NCBI GenBank assembly: GCA_012934845.2
Contig: WNNJ02001724.1
Coordinates: forward strand, 1 to 64,000
Direction: 5' to 3'
DNA length: 64,000 nucleotides
Source: Pomphorhynchus laevis
Taxonomy: Eukaryota; Acanthocephala; Palaeacanthocephala; Echinorhynchida; Pomphorhynchidae
Shown in pieces: positions 56,031 through 64,000 of the stretch (positions within the stretch are counted from its first letter, which is position 1; each line of letters opens with the position of its first letter). The notes beneath the pieces are model-generated. The model was not told the DNA's origin. It saw nothing but the letters and a program-made list of their open reading frames with translations, and did no database searches. The translations under genes were made by a program, and so were the position numbers.

Positions 56031-56569
56031 CTAAACATTTATTTTTAATTATATTTTAGTAAAACATTTCAATTATTCAGTAGAAATCGTCAAAGAAGGT
56101 AGTTGCCTAGGATGGGATCTCCAGCAGACTCCGAAAAAGAAGGCTGCATTCCCTCTTTGCAAGGCTGCGCTGATTGATTACATGAGTCAACTGAATGCGC
56201 GTTTATCTCAGGTTGTCCGTCCAAACCTCGAGTCAAGCTGCCTCAAAAACGCAATATTTTAAATTTGACTAAATTTTAAACACGCGAACTTTTAGCGGAT
56301 TTTTGATTTTACGATATTTAAATGTTCTTGGATTATACGCAGCTATCGTTACATGTGCTTACTTAAAAATGAAAAATGAGTAACCAGATCATATGTAAAA
56401 AGTGGTCCTGAATTTTTTGGCTTGATTATCAATTGAAAAGTTATTAATCATTTTACGTAATTAATTCCGTAATTACGTAATTTTTGTAATTACAAACTAG
56501 TGTTTCATTAGTTTACAATTAAAGGAGAGCATTGATGTTTCGCTAACGTTGGAAAAAATCAAGGCTACA

Positions 56570-57402
56570 TTCAAATCAATTCAATTCCTATGGCTTACAA
56601 CCAATTCCTATGGTTCGTCAATATAGAGACTTGGGCGTCGTCGTTTCGGATGATCTTGGCACTAGAAAAATACAGAGCAAATATGTGCTAGAGCAACTCG
56701 AAGTTTTAGTAAATTAGAAATTGAGTCATTTAAACTTTTATTCACTACTCTCTGTTCAAGTGTTCTTAACTATTGTTCTCCAGCATAATATATTGAACAG
56801 GTATTGCGACGTTCTTCTAAACGGGTAGCGGACCTTCATAACCTTACTTATAATGAACGGTTAAGTAGCCTTAATATTATTATTATTATTATTATTTCGA
56901 CAAACAGACGAGCAAAGCTCACAGTTGCACTGTTAAAAAAAAAGAAAAGGAAAAGTAAAGAAAAAAAGACTCACAAACAAAAGTCACAAAAGTTTATGTT
57001 TGAATGCTGAAACCGATCTTGAGTTGACAATTTCTTCACTTAATCGGTTCCACTTACCTACGATTCGGTGTCCAAATTGTACAGTTTTAGAGCGTATAAG
57101 TCGGCGATGGGCTAAAGTAAAATTGCCTTCATTATCTTCACTTCGAGCACTAAATGACCTGGTTGTAGTGTGGGGGCGATTCGCAATTATGAGAATCCCG
57201 TTAGAAGTCTATTTTGTACTCGAAATGACTCAAGATTACGTGCCATCCACTTATGTTACAACGTAAACACTGGTGTAAAAAAGAAACATTAATTTTGCCG
57301 TGTGTGTCATTCTAGCTAGGAACAGTTTACCGGCGGAAGTGGTGAAGCAAACAAACAGACGTGGATTTGTATCTCTTTTGAAGAAACTGACTAATTTTTA
57401 AT
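56570..57402 (+). mobile_element. LINE family B, reverse-transcriptase C-terminus
   Basis: RDLGVVVSDDL near 56625, YIEQVLRRSSKRVADLHNL plus TYNERLSSL at ~56790-56870, and RNSLPAEVVKQTN..F near 57320-57400 are the last conserved blocks of CR1/Rex-like ORF2. Interrupted by frame changes and an ATT microsatellite (56875-56897). Confidence 0.7.
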
Positions 57403-57603
57403 TACTTTGTTGTTAGTTTCCTTTTTATATTTAAAATTGTGAAAGTGTCTATTGAGCTACGCTCCCTGACGTTCTAGTTTTTTTAATAAAATAATAATTA
57501 TAATAAGTTTCAAGAAAAAGGGTTCCCGTAAATGGACATAACTTTCACTGTCAAAGTTGTAATTGATTTTTAAAACAAAGTGTTCACTATATTATATGCT
57601 GCC

Positions 57604-57631
57604 TTCTCTGTTTCCTCTTGGAAACAGAGAA
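57604..57631. repeat. Perfect 12-bp palindrome
   Basis: TTCTCTGTTTCC, TCTT, exact reverse complement. It lies between a LINE end and a retroelement scrap. Confidence 0.85.
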
Positions 57632-57735
57632 TGCTCGCTGACATTGTAGTAATAATAATAATTTTTTAAAGATAATCTTTTTTTTCGAAAAACAATCAAT
57701 TTTGAAAATCTTTGAATGTTAAATAAAATTTAAAC

Positions 57736-57990
57736 TTATTGAATGTTAGTCTGCGCGTTGCCTCTCGAACTTGTCGGGGCTCGGAGGTACGCGGATGAAG
57801 CACGGGCCACTTCAAATGACAACATGTTTTTGAGGTTTGATATTATGTCGGCGTATCTAGTGATGCTCTGTCTTGATTTTGCAGTAGCGATTGATTTCAT
57901 TAAAGATCGAGCGAGATCTCCTAGTCCACCTGACGATGATAGGATAAATGATACAAGCGAACCTTTTTCGACTGTTGCCACTCTTTCTTC
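57736..57990 (-). mobile_element. C-terminal scrap of an RLE-type retroelement
   Basis: The - strand frame reads VEKGSLVSFILSSSGGLGD, then YADIISNLKNMLSFEVAR with SSAYLRA. This parallels the sequence at 63089-63289 (FTPMVFSTSGGFGN ... LSF/ISFEMTRSASACL), which follows the nuclease in the fuller copy. Confidence 0.6.
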
Positions 57991-58193
57991 GTATTTAGAA
58001 ATATTCCTGTTCTCTAATAATTATTAATAATTTTTTTACAATAATTTTTTTCAACGATAGTTCCCCGCAAATGGGTCTTTACACTAAATAGTCCTTAATT
58101 TTGAACACATGCTCTACGTGCCATCCGCGAATTCATGCTTACCGCTTTTAGAATTGCAAAGCTGATACGTCTTTGAATGTTAGTAATGCAATC

Positions 58194-58224
58194 CGCATAT
58201 ATTAGTTTACGACTAATATATGCG
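58194..58224. repeat. Perfect 13-bp palindrome
   Basis: CGCATATATTAGT, five-base loop, exact reverse complement; ~160 bases after the AlaRS stop codon. Confidence 0.88.
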
Positions 58225-58386
58225 ACTTTTCGTGCTGCATTACGTAGTAATTTGTTAAGTTCTACCCCAATGCCTAATGCCTTATGTCAAATCATATCTT
58301 ACAAACGGTCTATCTTATTACGTTAAATAACATTATTGTAATAGCGTTTTAGAATAATAGACTTACAATGTACAAAGACTGGATAG

Positions 58387-60345
58387 TTAATTTGTTTCGA
58401 CAAATGCAATACGGTCTGTTAACCAAACAGCGTTTTCCATTTTCGGAATTTCTTTTTTACTCTTTGGATATAGTACTATTGTGCCATTTTTGATCTTAAA
58501 TTCCTTAGGTTCATTGTATTTGAGAAAATTAAGAGCACCAATTAGAATATGTGCCGGCACATCCTCGTTTTCTAACGTCTGTTCAAGACGTAAGCGATTA
58601 CTTATTGCCCGTTTCGCACTGTGCTCACTTGGTTGCTCTTTTTTGAATTGACTTATTTCACGCTGAGACCAAGCAACGTGTTCACTGGACAGCGCGTCAG
58701 CAATTATACGCCATCGGCAAAGTTTCTCCCATGCATCTATCGTATTTTTTTGATGCCATAGATCACGTAACTGACTACCTTTTTTGATAGCGTTATTCAT
58801 TTCTTCATTAAAGGCGAACTTCATTATATGCATCCCGTCTTTCGAAGGATCTACGCTTATGAAAATTCCATCATCTAACTTTGTTTGGATTAAGTCAAGT
58901 TCTGAATTCGAAAATGGCAGTAGTTTAACAACTTTAGCAGTAACAGAGTCCTTATTACCTTTGGCCTGTACTAACAATGCACAATCAACAGATTCTACAG
59001 CTTTCTTTATAATATCATAAACACGAATAGGAAGTCGGTGATCAACAACTGAATCGTCATGTAATGATGGACTACTTTCAGTCCACTGAACATCAAATTG
59101 AATTCCATTCTCTTTGCATGCATGTTTAAAAGCAGACAAACTAAAAGTACTAGATTTCATGATAGATAATATTTCGTTAATATCTGTCTGATGTAGTGAT
59201 ATTTTGTTATGTTCGTGAATATAGTGCTGAACTACGCTTTTGGTTTTTCGTCTTTTCTCAAGATATCGTTGCTCAGCAATACGTATTGTGCGCTTAATCT
59301 CTGGATCTTTAAGGTTCTGATATGGCAGAGATAATGAAACTTCTTCAGTTAGTTTATGTAAAAATGCAGAGTTTACGTTCCAATTTTCAGCAGCTATATC
59401 TAAGCATTTTTCAATCATCTTCCTTATAATTCCACCTATACCAATGGAATCTGGTCGTAGCTGATCCGATATTGATATTATTACGGTTCTCACGTGATCC
59501 GCAATAATGTTTAAGTATGTTGCTTGTGGATGTCGATCACATTGATGATTTTTACAGTAATACTCAATTGTTTCCTTTAATCGACTTTTTATCGGCACAA
59601 ATAAATCGGTGTCATATGTTGAAGATTTTCCTTGAACAATAGCGCATAATCTCTCTAGACCTAATCCAGTATCTATTATAAACGGAATACCACTTACATC
59701 TTGTAGACGAATGTCGGTGTTGGTAACGTTGGACTTACCGGCAGATTGAATTTTGACAATATTCCATAATTCTACAAGTTCGCCAGAGCAAAGCGGATAA
59801 TAAAGTTCAACACATGTTCCGCTCGGTCCTGTCTTCCCCAAAGTCCATATATTGTCTGATTTCCCTTTTATGTGCTTAAAGTTAAGCTTGTTTAAAACTG
59901 TGAAAGCCTGCAAATCCTCAGTCATTTCAGAATTTCCCTTGAAAAAAGTCGCATGTATTTTATCTTTATCTAATCCTATTTCATTTAATAGAAATTCAAG
60001 AGCAAGTTCAAGCGACAAGTCTATATCATAGCTTCCGAGCGACCACGACCCAAGCATTTCGAAAAACGTATGATGAATGTTATCTGCACCAATTAGCTTT
60101 AGATCACAATCACTTCCGCCAACGCGAATGCATTTTTGGCAATTGGTTATGCGAGTCGGATAATTTATCTGCTTATTTTCATTTCTTTTGGATATTAACT
60201 CTCTAAATTGGAAAACACCTGAATTCACAAAATAAGTACCAGGTGGATCATATCCAGACGGTATTACGGAAACAGATGGGAATTCAACATGTTTATTTTT
60301 CACCATAAACTTAAGAAACTCGCGGCGTAATGTGAATGAAGTCAT
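58387..60345 (-). CDS. AARS2: Alanyl-tRNA synthetase-like protein without editing domain, intronless
   Basis: This class II synthetase would charge tRNA-Ala, probably the mitochondrial enzyme. In 652 residues it shows TSFTLRREFL (2-11), YFVNSGVFQF (38-47), CQKCIRVGG (69-77), HHTFFEMLGSWSLG (91-104, usually GNWSFG), WTLGKTGPSGTC (167-178) and DTGLGLERL (225-233, motif 3). To ~residue 375 it follows the aminoacylation domain. After that the usual editing domain is not visible: there is no HxxxH or C..GTH metal site. The last ~190 residues are unlike AlaRS families I know. Other AlaRS proteins have ~900-1000 residues. The frame starts at the family motif, so any mitochondrial leader would come from an upstream exon (a CTCAG stands just before the ATG). 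The lack of introns contrasts with neighbouring genes. Confidence 0.85.
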   Translation of the reverse strand: MTSFTLRREFLKFMVKNKHVEFPSVSVIPSGYDPPGTYFVNSGVFQFRELISKRNENKQINYPTRITNCQKCIRVGGSDCDLKLIGADNIHHTFFEMLGSWSLGSYDIDLSLELALEFLLNEIGLDKDKIHATFFKGNSEMTEDLQAFTVLNKLNFKHIKGKSDNIWTLGKTGPSGTCVELYYPLCSGELVELWNIVKIQSAGKSNVTNTDIRLQDVSGIPFIIDTGLGLERLCAIVQGKSSTYDTDLFVPIKSRLKETIEYYCKNHQCDRHPQATYLNIIADHVRTVIISISDQLRPDSIGIGGIIRKMIEKCLDIAAENWNVNSAFLHKLTEEVSLSLPYQNLKDPEIKRTIRIAEQRYLEKRRKTKSVVQHYIHEHNKISLHQTDINEILSIMKSSTFSLSAFKHACKENGIQFDVQWTESSPSLHDDSVVDHRLPIRVYDIIKKAVESVDCALLVQAKGNKDSVTAKVVKLLPFSNSELDLIQTKLDDGIFISVDPSKDGMHIMKFAFNEEMNNAIKKGSQLRDLWHQKNTIDAWEKLCRWRIIADALSSEHVAWSQREISQFKKEQPSEHSAKRAISNRLRLEQTLENEDVPAHILIGALNFLKYNEPKEFKIKNGTIVLYPKSKKEIPKMENAVWLTDRIAFVETN

Positions 60346-60538
60346 GCTGAGCTAACAGTATTTCTAATGAACAGAATAGTTACTAATTTAGCAGCATCTA
60401 AAATAAGAATTTTAAAACATCATAACTCAAAAATTCAAGTTTATATATGGCTATCTACAATTACATATACATTTAAAATTTTTAATTATAAAATTCTTTA
60501 TTTCTCAAATATTTAACTTAACTCGAATATTTTGTATT

Positions 60539-60800
60539 TTAAAAGTTTTTCAAGCTGCAGTAGCCAGATGCACATGCAATTTCTTTAGGCAGCACGTTCC
60601 ATAAATTTAAGGATTGATGTGAAAGTCGCACCACGCTTGGGACTTTGCCATGTGGTAATTTATATAGTGATAGAAGATGACCTCTACGAGATGACGAACT
60701 AATCGTCACATAGTGAGAAGAAAATCCCTCTGCGGAATGAACAATCTGCCACGTCGCAATGAGGTCTAGGTAAATCAACTTTTGACGCACTGAAAGCAGC
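60539..60800 (-). mobile_element. LINE family B 3' end
   Basis: On the - strand the frame ends in VVRLSHQSLNLWNVLPKEI, then SLKNF, the standard LINE C-terminus (F..R....WN.LP.eI...sFK). A 5'-truncated remnant. Confidence 0.65.
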
Positions 60801-61049
60801 TGTAAGAAAGCTAAGCGGTCTACATATGACTACGCAGGTTGAAAACACAATTTGGAGCATCTTCGAAGCACTGACTCAAGTTTCGCGATTTCTGCCTTAC
60901 TAGATGGAAATGATGCCTGGATACAATATTCAATATGTACAAGGTGTGCTTACAGTGGTTAAGCAGTGGGAATCTTTCTCTGCGGCAATATTGAATTACT
61001 ACCGATAAATTGCAATAACGACGACACGTTATTAGGATTACACATCTCC

Positions 61050-61312
61050 ATCCAACTATTCCCCGCATAGCCTCATCCTCTCGGAACTCCTCCATCTTCT
61101 CCCTCTCTCACCTGCCGATGCCTCATCTGTCCTCATTTCCTTGCCCAACAAAACCTCACCTGCTGATATCCTGCCGACCCCCATATATAATCCATATGCT
61201 TATTGATAACCCCTTTCCTCACCATCTTGTTTAACTCGTCCATCCGCAGTCGTATCTTCCCTTCACAATGGAAATTCGCCATTGTTCGTCTTCTCCTTAC
61301 AAAACAATCGTT
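61050..61312 (+). mobile_element. LINE family A scrap
   Basis: SSVLISLPNKTSPAD and SCLTRPSAV (FNSSIRS in the homologous frame) correspond to ~55100-55260 of the long copy. It stops at ~61310, just before a 19-bp palindrome. Confidence 0.7.
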
Positions 61313-61322
61313 AAAACACTAA

Positions 61323-61364
61323 TAGAATGCCTTTGCCAAAATGCCTTTTGGCAAAGGCATTCTA
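61323..61364. repeat. Perfect 19-bp palindrome
   Basis: TAGAATGCCTTTGCCAAAA (61323-61341), TGCC, exact reverse complement (61346-61364). It lies at the truncated end of a LINE scrap. Confidence 0.92.
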
Positions 61365-62200
61365 AAGTTCATTTTGATAATGTTTTGCTATAACATTGAA
61401 TAAATTCTTGACCATTATATTTTTTCTTATATTTCATTAATATGCACCAGTATATTATCACTTCAAGCGTCCTTAATCTTGTCTACTAGTACTTGATCCC
61501 TGAAATGTTCAATCATCCTAGTAGCTGACGGAGCATCAATTTAAATGTCGCTACCTAAATACTTAATGCTACAAGATTTTTTGATAAATCAGGTAATTAA
61601 ACTCTATTCACTAATGCCGTATTCAATATAACTGATTTTAAAACTAAAACTATTTTTAAATTTTGTCCTTCGAACTAAATGAAAATCTATCAAACTAAAT
61701 GAAAATATATTTATTTTTTAAAGTGGCAAATTCGTGTCATTATTCAAATATCATATCTTAATCCCTATCTTACTGAGCCACACAGTCATATTTTTAACCT
61801 TCCAATAGTGTATAAACCTTTTAAGGTTGATAGCCCCAGTAACTTTTTATCGAATTTCATCTGCTTCGTCTTTTTGACTTTCGTCAAAAAATGAGTCATT
61901 TAAATCAAGTTGCATTTCATAAGTTCGTCCATTAATTATCGTCCATTGATTAAAATGGCTGGCCTTCCTGTTTAGTATTTAATATTCTCATGGCTGAACG
62001 TGTGTCCCCGCGTTACATTAATCTTGAAAATGCTTTGTACGTTCCCACTGCTTCACCATTATTCTGTCGTTGTGATAAACGTTTAGATCCAACTTGAAGT
62101 AATGTTGCCTCTTCCATCAAATCAGTGATTAGTTTCTGGTTCCACATGTTCAATTGTCTTTCCAATGTTGAACGTATAAGCGAGATCTTGCGTGTCGGGA
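61365..62200. other. Unassigned region
   Basis: No open frame or repeat that I can place. Parts at 61990-62200 may belong to the retroelement next door. Confidence 0.35.
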
Positions 62201-62204
62201 TCCG

Positions 62205-62819
62205 CTAAAAAATAAGTTGACTTAGAACAATTGCTTCATTTAATGCGATAGCTTGATTACCGCTTTTGCAAGCCACGTCAGAATATTTTGACACCAGTAG
62301 ATCAACAAACTGTTTACCTGCTTTGCATATTGGCAAATCGAATAGGTTTGGTTTCCACGATACAACCTCAGCAAACGCTCTCTTTATGAGATTTTCATAC
62401 GCGATATTTAAATTATCACTTTGGATAGTGCATGGTGCTCCCGCGAAATACGTTGTCATTCCAATATCATTTCGTACTTGTTCAACGTTCCCGACTTCGT
62501 CTGTTGATAATGGTATGTTTTGATGATCAGCAGTCTAATGCGGTCGACGATTCCCACAGTTGGCCGCTCGACAATCCATATAAGCATGGTGAACCTTCGC
62601 ACAGCGACATCCTTTGCAAATTGCTGCCGGACCGTTACAGTTGAAGCATTTCGAGAACACCGCGGATTTGCCACGAGGCATACCGGCGATTGTTGTCGAC
62701 AGCATGCTACGAAAAAGAGCGATACAAACAACAACTGTGTTTTCCAAATTGTACGTTTGTATGTTAAGTATTACTGAAAGAATATTACTGGAAGACCAGA
62801 TATTGTAAGTTTTAATCAA
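62205..62819 (-). mobile_element. RLE-type retroelement, N-terminal part
   Basis: The - strand frames read CFNCNGPAAICKGCRCAKVHH, a zinc-knuckle-like Cys/His array, at ~62560-62660, then AFAEVVSWKPNLFDLPICKA with GKQFVDLL at ~62310-62390. The second block matches a conserved lead-in (AF.eVv.W+.NLF.lP.gkaGk.Fv.eL) of reverse-transcriptase proteins that I know from cnidarian and sponge genomes. Broken into several frames. Confidence 0.5.
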
Positions 62820-63076
62820 TTGCGACAGACTATGGCTAAGCCTTGGCTAAGCCTTACAAGACTTATGGCTAAGCCTTGTAAGAATAATAATATTTTTTTT
62901 AAATTAAATTTTTTTATTACAAACCATTTTAATTTTTTAATGAAAGAATTATTTATTCATAAGAAAACAGACATAATTGAGTCAGTATTAAACGCCGTAA
63001 ATTGACAGAAAAAGAATGACAGTAACCAGCAAATACTGTTGTGAAAACAAATCAAATCAAGATTTTCGACTGCATT

Positions 63077-63100
63077 TTAGTCGTTTCACTAAACGACTAA
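63077..63100. repeat. Perfect 10-bp palindrome
   Basis: TTAGTCGTTT, CACT, exact reverse complement. It sits at the 3' border of the nuclease part at 63089-63827. Confidence 0.8.
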
Positions 63101-63827
63101 GATAGGATGTCTACGTGTGGAGCAGAGACAAGCTGACGCCGACCTTGTCATTTCAAAGCTGATATCTCTTTTCGCCTTGAGAACCAGGTCGGAATACGTT
63201 TTTGTTAACTGATGTGCAAGCTTCGATGCTATTGTCCGAATGAGTGCTCCTACTATGTTACCGAATCCACCTGATGTTGAGAAAACCATTGGCGTGAACG
63301 AAGCATGTTCGATTGTCGAGATTCTTTCACAGTACTTTACTTTCTTGAGATTTTCGATATCTTCGAATGAAGATTCTGGCCTCCGTTCAGTGTGGGATTG
63401 ATCATGTATGGAAAAAACGTTAACGTCGAAAAACGTTTGCTCAAATCGCGATCCGTGGATATTAGAACATACAATGTCGAGACGGGCGTTCTGATCGCGA
63501 GTAGTTGTGGAGCGTTCGAAGATATGTTCTTTTGAGACACTGTAAAGTTGTGGTTCGGTGCTAACGCCGTGCGATAGTCGGCTTAAGGATTGTGCAAATA
63601 AATTGCGGATAGCGTTGTGGCGGATAGAAGGAATTCATCCATGCTTGCATGACAGAGTTAGAAGTGTCAACTTGAAAACCGCATACGCATGTTCTTTGCT
63701 TTAGATTGGGTTCAGTTTGTCCGTATCGGGCGTTCAAGGCATTTTTGAGTTCATTAGCTGACAGATGGAATTTTTTATTATTATTTTCGCTTTTATTATG
63801 ATTATTATTTTTTATAATAATAAACAA
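63089..63827 (-). mobile_element. RLE-type retroelement, restriction-like endonuclease and C-terminus
   Basis: On the - strand, in order: LSANELKNALNARYGQTEPN and TCVCGF near 63690-63780 (family: LRYG..P..LP..C..CG), NARLDIVCSNIHGSRFEQT with FFDVNVFS at ~63400-63490 (the D...FDV pair of a PD-(D/E)XK-type nuclease), and CERISTIEHASFTPMVFSTS with GGFGN at ~63250-63330. Several breaks. The C-terminal part lies upstream of the N-terminal part (62205-62819) on the same strand. Confidence 0.6.
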
Positions 63828-63839
63828 ACAATTTATTAA

Positions 63840-64000
63840 TCACAAATAATATTTTTTTTATTTTATTTTTTTATCATTATCACAAATTTTTTTCTTTCTT
63901 TTTTTACTATTATTATTTTTACAATTTAAGCGTTCCCCTCAAATAGGGGCCATATTTTAGCCTATATTTAGCCTATATCGTTAGCTAAGGTCATGCACAA
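63840..64000. other. Poly-pyrimidine/AT run at the window end
   Basis: Runs of T with ATT repeats (63840-63920), then a stretch GTTCCCCTCAAATAGGGGCC that resembles 58060-58075 (GTTCCCCGCAAATGGG), probably the flank of the RLE-type element. Confidence 0.4.

Noticed and set aside
57743-58027. 94-codon + strand frame
   Set aside because: Antisense shadow of the RLE-type retroelement tail.
1-64000. tRNA, rRNA or snRNA genes
   Set aside because: I saw no tRNA cloverleaf with A and B boxes and no rRNA or snRNA core; a covariance-model scan would settle it.

Overview
The window is AT-rich animal nuclear DNA. Host genes are split into many small exons, several introns are only 44-49 bases long, and most of the rest is transposon debris and tandem repeats. 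The gene set (twinfilin, ISY1, kanadaptin, a calcium-channel beta subunit, an alanyl-tRNA synthetase) together with Penelope-like elements and APE-type LINEs points to an invertebrate, most likely an arthropod. I cannot name the species.

Layout. 1-4778: satellite fragment, LINE pieces, a 155-bp stray copy of the AlaRS gene, and a foldback MITE. 4779-23863: twinfilin on the + strand. Its third intron (5027-11671) has the AT...AC ends and branch site of a U12-type intron and is filled with satellite, Penelope and LINE debris. Two small exons of a voltage-gated calcium-channel beta subunit lie antisense inside a later twinfilin intron (17466-17674). A ~380-bp inverted duplication (17853-18231 / 21172-21553) also lies inside the gene. 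23864-26466: intergenic, with a foldback. 26467-37929: ISY1 (+), eleven coding exons. 38182-46081: kanadaptin/SLC4A1AP (-), eight coding exons, tail-to-tail with ISY1 with 252 bp between them. 46090-58386: Penelope element, LINEs of two families and a very old Ty3/gypsy-like fossil. 58387-60345: single-exon AlaRS-like gene (-) with no recognisable editing domain. 60346-64000: LINE ends and fragments of a retroelement with a restriction-like endonuclease.

The host genes do housekeeping jobs and are not an operon: actin dynamics (twinfilin), pre-mRNA splicing (ISY1), a nuclear FHA/dsRBD protein (kanadaptin) and tRNA charging. I rebuilt exon structures by hand, from GT/AG sites, phase continuity and alignment with remembered family sequences. 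They are strong for ISY1 and kanadaptin (every phase closes) and for twinfilin apart from one central exon I could not find.

The most unusual signals are: (1) a series of unrelated, perfect short palindromes (10-19-bp arms, 3-9-base loops), many sitting on transposon breakpoints; (2) three different retroelement families arranged C-terminal part first, N-terminal part second on the same strand; (3) the U12 AT-AC intron of twinfilin; (4) the editing-less AlaRS and its stray fragment fused to a LINE.
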